From: Setophaga petechia
Taxonomy: Eukaryota > Chordata > Aves > Passeriformes > Parulidae
Direction of reading: 5' to 3'
Assembly: GCA_024362935.1 (NCBI GenBank)
Contig: JANCRA010000009.1
Location: 10,062,001-10,126,000, forward strand
Length of the DNA: 64,000 bases
The notes beneath the pieces are model-generated. The model saw only the letters and a list, made by a program, of their open reading frames with translations, searched no databases and was not told the origin of the DNA. Shown piece after piece: positions 39,331 through 51,456 of this stretch; the first letter of the stretch is position 1, and each line of letters opens with the position of its first letter. The position numbers and the translations under genes were made by a program.

Positions 39331-41138
39331 AATACTTCATTTGTTTTTCAAGAAAATCCACCCTTGATTAAATCTCCTGGACTATATTAGTGTTAAGACC
39401 AGGCGCCAGATTTCTTTATGTTATAAATGAGTAGGGCTAAGAGGACATGGACTAAATTACTCTCTAAGTAGGTTTGATTCCCAATTAACAAAGGCTGTTT
39501 AAAAATGTGGGCTGAGGTTACAATAAGGAAAAAGAAATCATGGGTGTCACAGACTGTGCCAGCACTGCAGATAGCCATGACAATGCAGGACTGAGAGTGC
39601 TACCAGGGGTTGGCCTGAAATACCTGCTGCCTTTTGAGATTTGAAGAAGAAATATTCATAATAATTAATTTTGTTTTCTTTTTCTTTATTAAGGCATATA
39701 ATTCGAACAGATAGACTTCAGTGCCATTTTAATGATGTACGAAAAGTGTAATTAGCATGTAAAATAATATCTCCCTCTAAATTTTATGTGTTTGTGCTGG
39801 GAAAATGTTTTAGTAATTATGCTGTAGATGCCAAATGCCATGAAGAAAACTCGTTCCTAAGATATTTGGCATATGTCTCATTCTTTCCAATTTAATTTTC
39901 TGCGTGTTGATGAGAAATGCCAGTTTTTACTTTTCCTTTTTTTTTTTTTATTAGTGATGGGATTGCTTTTGTTAGCTTTTGCATACTTTGCTTGCTTCTC
40001 TTCAGTGTAATTTCTTTATCAGACAAACAAGATAATACAACTAATTTGAGACAATAACCTGATACTTTATAGAACCTGGAGTGAAATTTTTATTAGGAAA
40101 ATTTTCTGCTTTAAGGTGCACCAAAATGAAATTGTATTGCATTTATAATGAGGCTTGAAGTAATTTAGGAAACATTATTTTGAAAGAGAGTTTCATTAAA
40201 GAAATAAATCAGAAAAAAATACCTGCACTGTAACTTGGAGCTTAGGTCCTAAGGAAGCTGTGAGGAAGCAAATCAATAATCAGAAATATTTTTTATATTA
40301 CTGTCTAATATGTAGGGATCAAAAAAAACCCAGTGTCTTTTTGGGAGGAAGCCTGACAACTGTAATATGTATGTACATATCATATGGATGCAGACAACTG
40401 TACTGCAATCTGTATGCAGAAACAATCTGCATTTGTTGCAGCAATTGTTGTTTGCTTAATCCCTCAAACATGATGGAGCAGTTTTCTTAGTAAAACTCAG
40501 TATTTGAGTTCCTGAAGTAAAGATATTAAAGATAACACATCAAAAATATAATTTAAAAAAAAGAAAAAGGGACTGTAAGCTGTATGATGACTTGTTCTCA
40601 TTTGTAGGGTTATTATTAGCATATTGCCGGTTCTTTTTTATCATTTATTCTCAATAGTGGCATCTATTCTGTTTAAAATATTCTCTTTCTGACATGTCTT
40701 ATGTGTAAAAGTAATGCAGTGTAGTAAAATTTAAGACATGTAGTTCAGGCCATTCATTTAAAGCTAGGTATAAACCTCCAGTTACAAGAAAAGGGTTCTT
40801 GTCTCTTCTCTGACACTTTCAGCATCCCGATAAAAGTATCAGAGCATATTTGAAAATAATCTTAAAAATTAGGCATGGTGAGATTCAAATGGGTTGTGGT
40901 GACAATAATTCTTGATAAGTTTTCTTGATGTGCCCAGTGAACATGGGAGGACAGATGGGATTCATTGGTAATCTTACAACAGCCCAGAAAGTGTTGTCAT
41001 TTTATGTATCTCAACAGCCACAAATAGCTCTTTAAACACTTCCTTTATTCTAAGACCTGATGCCTGTGAAGAATAAAATGTCATCAAAAGCCAAGCTGTA
41101 CAGCAGAGAGGCCTTAGCAGTTTTATGTTCTGAAGGAA

Positions 41139-41765
41139 TTAATTCACACTCAATGTGCTGATGTGCGTGGAAATCTGTAGGTCACACTTCCTTGTACTTA
41201 GTAGTAGTATTAGTACCATCCTAGCATAATCCACACTGACATTATATAATCCTAATTTGATTATAGATCCAGCATTCATAAACTGATACCTCAAAAAATA
41301 TACACACCAGCAAATACTCAGCAAGAAGGAACTGTAGTTTCTCATTGCAGATGAGGATAAAGAGAGATAATTCTTATGCATTTTTGTAAGAAGTTCATAC
41401 TGTGCTTGCATCTGAAGTTCTGTTTGACAACCAAACCTCTCCTCAAGACAAAAATTAATTTGGTCAGAATGATGTAAAATGCTGATGCCTACAAATATGT
41501 AGGCCAACTTACTCTTTCTAGATTCAGGGTAAGGAACAGAAACAACAAAAAACTTACTTGTAACTGCTGAGGGACACCACTGTCTCTCTAGGGGAACAAG
41601 TGCTTTATTCCAGTCAGGGTCATACAATGTTTCTGCATTATAGCAATGATGTCCCTGACACTGTGTGTGAGTCAGTCCAGTTTCAAAGAATGGCTGTGAA
41701 AGTCTTGTTTGTCCAAAGATGCTTTGTTTCAGGATAGAGATATCATTAAACATTGCCCTCTTCAA
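41139..41765 (-). other. Longest open frame in the window, product unknown
   Basis: The frame is open for 208 codons. The first codon at 41,765 is TTG; the first ATG is at 41,753, giving 204 residues. The translation has several hydrophobic stretches, including one rich in Leu, Ile, Cys and Trp about two thirds along, but no motif I recognise. The ATG has a G at -3, which is acceptable but uninformative. No splice-bounded exon structure, poly-A tail or transposon context is visible. A frame this long is rare by chance at this AT content, which is why it is listed. A decayed or unrecognised coding sequence cannot be excluded. Confidence 0.15.
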
Positions 41766-42806
41766 CTTAGAGGGATAAATTATAGAGGGATAAGAAGTAA
41801 AGATTTCTAATTTTTTAAAATTTTATTTCTAGTAGAATGGAACAATGTTGTAAAGAATCAGAGTCTTGAAGTAGTGATAATTTATTATCACCATTTTCAT
41901 TATATTTAAATAGCATGGGAAAAGGACAGTCAATCAACCTGAAAGCAAAAGTCTGGATTCATTTTCTCAGTTTCAGTGATTAACAGCAGAGATGGTAATA
42001 CAAATATCTGTTAAAAATATCAAGCTTTAGGAAGAGTTAAAAAGGCCAGCTCAGAGGCAAAGGTGGTAATATATCAGCAGAATGTTAAGCTTTATTCAGG
42101 AACCAATATTGTGAGGACTATGAGTGTTTTGGATTTCAAGGTATTAAGGTCAGACTTACATTTTCCTGGTAAGTAGATATGAAAGACAGAAAATTCTACA
42201 GTAACATGATGTACGTACCTTCCTTGTAATGATATATAAACATAAGCTATGTGTGAAGTATCAGCATTGCTCAGGGTATTGATTGATTAGCCATGAAAAC
42301 ATAAGAGTGAAATTTACTGAAGTAGTTAAATGTCTTTTCTGAGATATTATTTCTTACTATAGAAAAAGTGAGTGATCTGATCTTGTAACTGCATATGCCC
42401 ATGACTGAAGCAGGAAAATATATTATTTTGTATTATCAACTAATTACAGATATGCATCATAGCTTTAAAATAAGAAGAAGACAATGATGGGAGGAAAACC
42501 TTTTCAGCTAGCAGACTGCACTGCAGAAGACTTGAAGAGCTCAAATGTAAATATAAGTTAAAGCTGAATAAAGATTGTATATGATACAACCATCTTCTTT
42601 TTCAGAACCAAATACCTGAGAGTGATTGTCTAAGTAAGCAGGAATCTGAAACCATAACAATATCTACACCACTGAACACAGCACTACAGGTCATGTTATT
42701 TATACTTTTGTTTCATAGAATAATATTATTTCAGCTGGTTTTATTCTTGTGTCCTACAAAGTTCCTAATGGAAAGGCAAATTTAAGTCACTAGAAAATAA
42801 AATTTT

Positions 42807-42810
<4 letters not shown>

Positions 42811-42842
<32 letters not shown>
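42811..42842. repeat. (TA)16 microsatellite
   Basis: Sixteen uninterrupted TA units. Confidence 0.95.
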
Positions 42843-42844
<2 letters not shown>

Positions 42845-44356
42845 CTATAGAAACAGTTTCATAAAAGATGATACCCTAAAAAGGTCACACTTCATACATT
42901 ATCACTACATAAAGCATTCTATTTTATATGACTTCAAATAAAGACAGCATTACTCAAGAAAAACGTAAAAATGTCTAATCTAAATTTGGGAATCTTAGAG
43001 AAATCTTCTAGTATTCATCATTAAGGCATATTTTATTATTGGACTAAGGTTTATTTTAGAGACAGTTTACAGTCTTTGGAAATTTTATTAATGACAAGGA
43101 AAAATGTCTTGATAGTATATGAATGCTAATTATTTTTGAGACAATATGCTTTATCACATAGTTTGTGTCAGTTTCCTTGTTCATTCATTTCTCCTGGTGA
43201 CCTTGAAACACATGTCCTTCCAAGGACTTCTTGGATTTCTAGATCCTCTAATAAAACTGTAAATCAAATCCCTGAAAAGCTACCTAAGGACATAAGGAAG
43301 GCATAGCTCTCTGAGAAGATGTGGGAGAGAATTCCTAACTTTTAAAGTCCCTTTTCTTGACTTCAAAAAGAAAAGGAGAAAAAAACCCCAACAACTTTAT
43401 GTATCGTTTGCATTAATAAATGACGTTTGACTTTTTAGGATTATCATGAAGGAAATTTATGTTTCCAATAAGAAAGTAGGTCTGAAAATTGTGGAAACAT
43501 TTTCTACAGTTTATCACTGATTTAATTTTTAAAGTAAAAATTGTAGGTCATGGACAAAAGGTCAAAACCCACAAGCTGAAAACCCACTAAAGAGTGCTGC
43601 TTTTTTTCCCTCCATAATAGCTTGTGTTTCCTCTTCAAATGGCCTTGTATAGTACTTACTGAAATCACAGAGGATTTTTCATTGACTTTGCTGAAAAATG
43701 TTTGGGCATTGAATTAGAATAAGAAGAAAATATGACAGTATATTGCAGGAAGAATCATTGTATGAAAAAAAAATGAAGAAAAGCTTTTTCTGTCAAGGTA
43801 GAGCACAGAAAATTGTAAAGCTTCTTTTAGAAAAAAACAGTTCTTAATTTGCTTTTCTATTTAATTTTCTTCTGTTTGTACAAGCATATTTTATACGTTC
43901 TTTGCATAGGTGTACTACAAAACTAATTATGCCTTCACGTTAAAGACCTTAAAAAAATGTGATGACCTTAAACATATAAATATCAATACATATCTTATTA
44001 TGAATACTGTTTATGTCATATTTGTCCCCAAAGTGTGAAACTTCAGTCATACAGATTTCTAGGTAATTTTAAATGCCATTTTGTCAATAATTATAAGGTC
44101 AGTTTCCATACCCGAGAGGCAGTGATTCCTTTCAATTTAACACTAGCTCTTTTTTGTGTATGTTTTAAGGTACTGGATTTGCGTTAGAATTATTAAAAGG
44201 GTTTAGAAAATTATTCAGAAGCATATAAGGGACAGTACAATGTTTTCAAAACCCTCTATACGAAAGCCAACTAAAGCATGCAAAGCTTTAAATTTTGAGT
44301 GATGGTATGGTAATGAATGTGGAATAGGTAACAGGTCTCTATCCCAGGGAAAGTAG

Positions 44357-44940
44357 TGTTATGGTTTAACCCCAGCCAGAAATTAGTCACCACACAGCTA
44401 TACCCTTATTCTTCTCTGGTGGGATGGAGGAGAGAATCAGAAGGATAAAAGTTAGAATTCTTGTGGTCTGAGATAAAAACAATGTAACAAATAAAGCAAA
44501 AGCCACCTACACAAGCAAAGCAAGACAAGGAATTCATTCACCACTTCCCACAGGCAGACAGGTTTAGAGACCTCCAGGAAAGCCAGACTCCATCAAAAGT
44601 AACAGACTTTTTGGGAAGACAAACACCCTCACTTCTACCTCCTTCACCCAACTTATGATGAACATGATGCCATATGCTATATCACTTGGATCAGCTAGAG
44701 GCAGCTGTTCCTCCTACTTCCTCTCCCAAATAACTGTGCCCTCACCCCCTCACGCCCCGTCTCTTCATTGGTGATGTGGGATGAAAGGCAGAAAAGGGCT
44801 TGAGTCTGTGTAAGCATTTCTCAGCAATAGCTAAAGCATCCCTGAATTATCCACACTGATTACAACACCGATTTGAAACACAGCCCCATACAAACTACTC
44901 TGAAGAAAATTAACTCTATACCAGTTAAAACTACAGGACA
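44357..44940 (-). mobile_element. Solo LTR of avian ERVL type
   Basis: A 584 bp element with TG...CA ends, recognised as a widespread bird ERVL-class LTR. On the plus strand the diagnostic blocks are 'GGTTTAACCCCAGCCAGAAA' (44,363), 'GATGGAGGAGAGAATCAGAA' (~44,424), 'AAGGAATTCATTCACCACTT' (~44,527), 'TTGGGAAGACAAACACC' (~44,612), 'TCTCAGCAATAGCTAAAGCA' (~44,819) and 'GAAGAAAATTAACTCTATAC' (~44,902). In the family the promoter and poly-A signal read on the minus strand. In this copy the TATA position ('CATAAG') and the poly-A position are mutated. The flanks (AGTAG and GGGTT) are not a clean target duplication. No internal retroviral genes lie beside it, so it is a solo LTR left by recombination. 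Confidence 0.85.
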
Positions 44941-47900
44941 GGGTTTTCCTAGGGAACTACTTTTTTCATCTTATAGTAAAATGCCATTGGAGCATAAATT
45001 AACTACAGAAGCAGCTATGGGTTCTTGAATCTACTGAAGTGAAAAACAAGCTCTACATGGTAACAGTGGATTTGCATGATTCATTTGAGGTGTTCAGATA
45101 GTACCTTCTAATGACTAATATCACAAACAAATTAGATATGCTATGAACAACTGTCATTGCATAACAGATCTAGACACAATAGGCTCTATGAAGTCAAATT
45201 AATTCATTAATTGCTCTTCATTTGTAAGTGAATGAATACAGCAAAGTGCATGATTACCATATAAAAATTCTGTCAAATGTCGTTTTAAATGTAACTGCCT
45301 TTTTAATCATAAGCACTTCTTTATGGAATTATCATAATCTTCCTCCAAAATGTAGGACTGTCTGTGCAATCTAGTCACACATCTTGGCAGGAAGAATGAA
45401 TATCATCTTTGGCCTTCACATTTCCACAAAGTACACCTATGACACCATAATGGATATATCCCTCACCATGCCCTGACTTCAAATGCAAAAATAATTAATT
45501 TGGAAAAAAAAGTCAATTAACACAAATGAAATTCAGACAAAACAGACTGTAGCCTATAGGTGGCAAATCACTGCAACTGTGAAGGAAATGAGAAAAGAAA
45601 AGTGATATACAGCTGTTCAAGACAGGTCATTTTGTAAACAGATAAGGCCAGAACTCAGCATCTTCTCTGTATTGCAGCAGATGTTCTACTGTTAGAAAAA
45701 GGCATTTAAGTGTAACAAGCTGAATGCAGCCACAGTTGTCTAGGGTTTGGGTTAGTTTTCAGACATAAGACTCTCATGGCAGCTGAGACACCATACAGTA
45801 TACAAGATTTCTGTATGACTAACTGTAATGACACAGGACTAGAGGAAATCTGAGACTTTGCAAATTGGCAGCTAGGGAACACCCTGTAGAATCTACAGCT
45901 CATTAGATGCCTAAGCTTAGGTGACTGAATCTCAATGCGGTATCCAATCATCTCTGTGACAAGAGATGCTGTTTTTTTCTAGTAAAGGATAATACCAGGG
46001 AAGGTCTTTCCATATGGAGTGGAATAGGTTTCTTGACAGGAAAAGAAGAAACTGAACACAGTATGTGATTATTCAGTCTGTGAAACAACTCTCTCCTCCT
46101 TATCTCATGCTACAAATTTGAAAAGCAAGAGGTTTGTTTCCCCAGGGTGTTACCAGGGCCCCTGTGGTGGTGTATATTGTGCTGAGGAAGAGAGAGAGAG
46201 CAGGTACATAGCAACTTTGCAGAGAGAGACACCAGAGCATTGGCATATTCTTTGTCTTAGGCAAACTGTTCTGTGTACTGCATCACTCATAATTCAGTTG
46301 AAAGACCTTTCATGGTACATAATGATTTCATTGCAGCAATATTCTTGTTTCTCTGTGGTCAAGAAATTAGTTAAACCAGCCTTGACAACTAGTCATTCCA
46401 CTTGAACATAAATTGAGCATTTTAACATGGAAGAAAAGAGTGTGATTGTTTCTTCATTCATGTAAATATATATATATATATATATATATAAGAATTTTCC
46501 AATTTAAAAGCTTTTTTTATTCTTTTCCAATTCTAACATGTAAAATGTAAAGCATTCTAAAATATTTGCCATTGAAGTAAGAATGTCTGGCAGTAAAATG
46601 TTATTAACATCCATAGAAAAATCAAACAGCCAAACCTACTCTATTTTAATTCATCAATATAATATATTCCTTTGCTACCTCCTATCCTACTTCAAAATTA
46701 TTTTGTTACTTTTTTAATATTATTCTGTCTATATTTGAAATGTCTTTATTCCTATTCTGTGCATTTACCTCATTCTCCTTTTGCCATCCATATACAGCTC
46801 TTCAATAGAAAACCAAGGAAATACCATGCCTTTGCCACATTGCTGCCAGCTGGCTCAGTAGGTTCAAAGGCCAGCTTCAAAGGACTAGGGAGGTTTTTTT
46901 AATGTTGAAGTGCTTCCAGATTCTTTCATTGGAACAGAAACACAGTAGGGTACCCCTACTTGCAAAACAGTCAGATACTGAATATACAGAATTGTGTCTG
47001 CAGGCACAGTGGGCCTTATACAAATTTTGTATGTATGTAACTATCGACTTCAGCAGAAATTTTTTTGAATTTGTTAAGTGTATGTGAAAGCATATTCCAG
47101 TCCAGTGATCTTATGAAGCCCTTAGGAAAGAAATGCTGGTGTATTCTTGTACTTGATTATTTCTTCCTTTTTCTTCATTTTCTCTCTTTTCCCCCTGTGT
47201 TATCTTCTCTCCCCTCTGCATGATCACTGTGGTTAAGCAAAATTTTATTTAAATTTTTTTGTAATTGAAACTTAGCAAGAGCTTCTCCTTCCAATCAAAA
47301 GCTTTGTCTGTATTCAGCCTTCACTCTCATACTGCTGTGGAAATAAGAATTATTAGTGACATTTCTTCAGCAAGCCTTGATCTGAGACTGCTATCTTGAC
47401 TAATCAATCATGAAAGAAATATTTTAAAGAGAATAAGTTCATATAAGTTTGCAGTGAAACTCAGTTTTCAAGGGAAATACAGAGAACTAGTGAGTCGATT
47501 TTTCATATATCATATTTATTCCTATGTATTTTTATCCCTTCTGTAATGAAGTCTGACTTCAATAATTTAAACTGTGTAACAACTCCACAAATTTGGGCAC
47601 AACTTCAGAACTGCTCTACTCTGAGTTAATTGATTACAGCTCTAAAAGCCACATTATTAGCAAAGTATGGCTAATCATGGCTCCAATCACCTTTCCAGGT
47701 ACAAATAGGGTTGGATGAATCACCCTAATGTATGTAATTGTGTAGCTTTACCAGCCATGTGATCTGTTTTGAATAGAATACAACAAAGTGCTTTGGAACT
47801 TGAAGTGCTATAGCACCGTCTTGAAGTGATATTACAGATTTACTGCTCCTTATCATTTACTCACACAAGGAAAAAATGCCTTCTAGTCATATATCACTCC

Positions 47901-48154
47901 TTCTCCTTGTATATGTAACTCGGCATTCAGACTATATTTGCAGATTCACATATATATCTGTCCGTGTTAAAAATTGGTGACAGTCAGCTTTGGTGGAAGC
48001 AAACATATTGTGACATCAGCTACAGCAGTCATAATTCACAGCTCAGTTGCCTTCCAGAAGCTACATAAGGATGATTTTTTTATTGCACTTCACCTAAACC
48101 AATCTGTTTCAGTGATTCTACTGTAATGCACACGCACATACACAGAATAGGGAT
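44941..48154. other. AT-rich non-coding sequence
   Basis: No gene recognised. It holds a (TA)12 tract at 46,467-46,490 and a short (GA) run near 46,188. The minus-strand frame at 45,706-45,951 and the plus-strand frame at 46,118-46,405 give no recognised protein. Confidence 0.55.
46467..46490. repeat. (TA)12 microsatellite
   Basis: Twelve uninterrupted TA units. Confidence 0.95.
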
Positions 48155-48700
48155 TCCATTGCAAGATTTTTCCTGGCAGGGGGGGCTTCAGGGGTGACTT
48201 TCGTGAGAAGACACCAGATACTTCCCCCACATCAGGCAAAGCCAGTTCTGGCCGTCTCAAGGACAGACCTGCTGGTGGTGAGAGCTGAGACAATCAATGA
48301 CTTTGGTAGCACACACGTGAATACATATTTAAGAAACTGGAAAAAACATTGTGCAACAGCAGCTGGAGAGGAGAGCAAGAATATGTGAGAGAAACAAGCC
48401 TACAGACATGAAGACCAGGGAAAAAGGACAGGGAGAAGATGCCCCAGACACTGGATAGAGATTCCTCTGCAGCCCATGCCAAACACCAGGGCAAAATGAG
48501 CTGTCCCCTGCAGCCCATGGAGTTTCATGAGGGAGCAAATATCTACCCCACAGCTCATGGATGATTACACTCTAGAGCAAATGCCTGAAGAAGGTTGTGA
48601 CCCCATGGAGAATGTGTGCTGAAACAGGCTCTTGGCAGGACCTGTTGCTCTGTGGACAGGGGTCATGCTGTTACTGATTTTGATAGAATTTGTTGGGGGC
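48155..48700 (+). mobile_element. Partial avian endogenous-retrovirus LTR (sense)
   Basis: A richer-GC block recognised as part of a common bird LTR. Its blocks in order are 'GTCTCAAGGACAGACCTGCT' (~48,255), a TATA-like 'ACATATTTAAGAA' (~48,323), 'AGCAGCTGGAGAGGAGAGCA' (~48,357), 'GAATATGTGAGAGAAACAAG' (~48,379) and repeated phrases built on 'CTGCAGCCCATG' (~48,469 and ~48,509). These phrases are imperfect ~40-50 bp internal repeats typical of this LTR. Similarity fades after ~48,660, so the 3' part is missing or decayed, and both ends are approximate. No retroviral coding sequence adjoins it. Frames on the minus strand here are by-products. Confidence 0.65.
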
Positions 48701-49029
48701 CCATTGTGGATCAGAGAATTCCTGATGGACTAGTTAGGTTAAAATTTGACTCCTTTCTGGACTCAGTAAACAGTAAAAAATAGTGGAATCTTGGTATCCA
48801 AATTCAATTTTGGAAAGATAAAGCCTAGGAGAGCTACTAAGTATCATGTTGTTAGCTTCCTATGTAATATTTCAGGCTCTGAAGGTTCTGATAGAATTAG
48901 TTCACTTTCAGTGTAATGCCAATTTAAATAAAAAGCTGAAACTCCAACAATTCAAAAGGAATTTTTGTTACCACTGTTGTAAAGGATTTTCTTTTGAAGT
49001 AGTCTGGAAGAAACAAAGTAGCCTTGGCT
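48701..49029. other. Spacer between LTR remnant and tandem repeat
   Basis: AT-rich sequence without recognised content. The last ~60 bp may already be a diverged start of the following tandem repeat. Confidence 0.45.
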
Positions 49030-49860
49030 TGCTCCCCTTTGTTTTCACTGAAATGAGATTTTGCGATTTCAATGGGGATCAATTGGGTAAACTTTGGTCC
49101 ATTTCCCGGCACTTGATGGAATCCCATGCCTTTTGATGTCTTTCAGTTTTGCTACTTTTTTTTTTTTTTCAGGATCCATGCCATGTCTCTCATATCTTCC
49201 CCTCAAAGTTGTGTCTTCCTCCTGATTTTTCCCCTGCTTTTGCAGCATCTGTCCACTAAGTTTTGGCATGTTTCAGCCCTTTCCACTGCACCACATGTAA
49301 TCCTGGTCCATTTTCTTGTAGTCACAAAATTCCCCAGTTTTCTTTTTTTTATTTCCTTGAATTGCATTTCCTTTGATGGTATCTCCATTCCAGAGCATTT
49401 CTAAGTCCTCTTTTTCTGTTTCCAGGATTTGAAAGGCGTTGAGTTTTGGCAAGCTTTGGCCCATATCCCTGCACTTGATGGCATCCCATGCCTTTCAATG
49501 GCTTTCATTAGGCGACAATTTGTTTTTTTAAAATTTTTCCTTTCAGTGTCCATGCCATGTCTCAGATATATTCCCCTCAAAGTTGTGTCTTCCTCATTGA
49601 TTTTTCCCCCTGATTTTGTGGCACCTGTCAGCTTAGACTTGGCATGTTTTGGCCCTTTGCACTGCAGCCCATCTGCTCCAAGTATACTTTCTTGCAGTGA
49701 ATAAAATCAGGATTATCTAGTTTTTGGGTTTTGCATACAGATTTCATTTGATCATTTCGAATGCCCACAGACTTTCTAAGGATTTCTTTTCTGTTTCGCA
49801 GAATTTGATTTTCCTTCAAAAGTGGAAGGAAAAGAAAGGGTTTTTTCAGGATCAAAGGCT
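49030..49860 (+). repeat. ~370 bp tandem repeat, about 2.2 copies
   Basis: Matching landmarks recur 362-375 bp apart. 'GCACTTGATGG' occurs at ~49,109 and ~49,471. 'TTCCCCTCAAAGTTGTGTCT' occurs at 49,197 and 49,571. 'TTTCTAAG' followed by a T-rich tract and 'CTGTTTC' occurs at ~49,398 and ~49,773. Copy 1 spans ~49,030-49,400, copy 2 ~49,401-49,775, and a short third piece runs to ~49,850. Copies differ at many positions, so the duplication is old. Each unit carries T-rich tracts ending in CAG (for example ~49,171, ~49,425, ~49,545 and ~49,800) that look like splice acceptors. The repeat abuts the satellite directly. I do not know it as a named family. Confidence 0.8.
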
Positions 49861-49867
49861 CTTTCCT

Positions 49868-50934
49868 AGGAACCAGCCTAAGCCAAGACTCCTCTTACTG
49901 CCTTCGGTTAAAATTAGGGTTAGACCTATGGTGAGCATCTGAAAAACCAGAGAACCCAAAGCTTAAGGCATACCGCAGAAGCGAAAGGAATCCCAAGAGG
50001 AACACAAAAGCATCACAAAATGGCTGCCTCCAAACATTTTTTCTTGGGACCACCCTGAGACCAAGGTTACATTATCTGTCAAGGTTAGGGTTACACATAG
50101 GGTTAGGGTATTTAAACCAGAAGGCCCTTAGCTCAAGGCACGCTGCAGCAGGTAAAGGCATCCCAAGGTAAGTGCAAAGGTGCCACAAAATGGCTGCTTC
50201 CAGGGCTTTTTATTTCAGACCGTCCCTAACCCTAGGCTGATTTACCTGTCTAGGGCTAGGGTTAGGGTTACGCCTAGAGTTAGGGTTTTTTAAATGAGAA
50301 AGGCTTGAGCTCCAGACACAATTCAGCTGGCAAAGGCATCCCAAGGGGATCGAAAAAGTGCCACAACATGGCTGCCTCCGCACATTTTTCCTTCGGACCG
50401 TCCCTAACCCTAGGCTGATTGACCAGTTTTGGGCTTAGGGTTACGCCTAGGGTAAGGGTTTTTTAATCCAGAAAGCCCTGAGCTCCAGGCACACTGCAAC
50501 TGCAAAAGGTATCCCAAGGGGAGCGCAAAAGCACCAAAACATCGCTGCCTCCACAGCTTTTTCTTTGGGACCATCCCTAACCCTAGGCTGATCTACCTGT
50601 CTAAGGCTAGGGTTAGGCTTAGGGTTATGCCTAGGGTTAGGGTTTTTTAAACCAGAATGCGCCGAGCTCCAGGGCCTCTGCAGCAAGCAAAGGTAACCAA
50701 GGGGAGCGCAAAAGTGTCACAACATGGCTGCTTCCACAGGTTTTCCTTGAGATCACCCTTAGGCCAAGTTCTTCTTTTATTGACTAGCGTTTGTGTGAGG
50801 GTTACAGCTATGGTTAGCATCTCAAAAACCAGAAAACCCTGAGCCCAAGGCTGTAGCAACTGCGAAAGGCATCCCAAGGTAAGTACAAAAGTGCCAAAAT
50901 ATGTCTGCTTCCAGGGCTTTTTATTTCAGACCGT
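49868..50934 (+). repeat. Diverged edge monomers of the satellite
   Basis: The first six monomers start at ~49,870, ~50,053, 50,224, 50,402, ~50,574 and ~50,757. The first two differ most from the consensus. The fifth combines an A-like front with a C-like tail, and the sixth is D-like with several changes. They are not part of the 3,157 bp repeated unit. Greater divergence at an array edge is the usual pattern where unequal exchange reaches the edge rarely. Confidence 0.8.
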
Positions 50935-51456
50935 CCCTAAAATTAGGTTGATTTACCTGTCTAGGGCTAGGGTTAGGGTTACGCCTAGGGTTAGGGTTTT
51001 TTAAATGAGAAAGGCTTGAGCTCCAGACACAATTCAGCTGGCAAAGGCATTCCAAGGGGATCGAAAAAGTGCCACAACATGGCTGCCTCGGCACATTGAT
51101 CCTTGGGATCGTCCCTAACCCCAGGCTGATTGACCAGTTTAGGGCATAGGGTTACGCCTAGGGTAAGGGTTTTAAATGAGAATGGCTTGAGCTCCAGACA
51201 CAATTCAGCTGGCAAAGGCATCCCAAGGGGATCGAAAAAGTGCCACAACATGGCTGCCTCCGCACATTTTTCCTTGGGACCATCCCTAACCCTAGGCTGA
51301 TTGACCAATTTAGGAGTTAGGGTTACGCCTAGGGTAAGAGTTTTTTCATCCAGAAAGCCCTGAGCTCCAGGCACACTGCAACTGCAAAAGGTATCCCAAG
51401 GGGAGCGCTAAACTGCCACAGCATCGCTGCCTCCACAGCTTTTTCCTTGGGACCAT

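Larger units (their letters stand above)
33263..44356. other. AT-rich non-coding sequence
   Basis: About 11 kb with no recognised gene. Contents noted separately are a 29 bp tandem duplication (34,877-34,930), a GC-richer patch (38,870-39,330), a long minus-strand open frame (41,139-41,765) and a TA microsatellite (42,811-42,842). The stretch 35,500-35,700 is also somewhat richer in GC and has a short frame with no recognised product. Confidence 0.5.

Noticed and set aside
44357..44940. A full endogenous retrovirus around the ERVL-type LTR
   Set aside because: No gag, pol or env-like sequence and no second LTR of the same type flank it; it is a solo LTR.
1..48154. tRNA, rRNA or other structured RNA genes
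   Set aside because: No tRNA A/B box pair with a plausible cloverleaf and no rRNA-like stretch was noticed when reading both strands; a covariance-model scan was not possible.
48090..48538. Several short frames on both strands near 48.1-48.5 kb
   Set aside because: They fall in the LTR remnant, whose GC-richer sequence has fewer stops; no coding signature.
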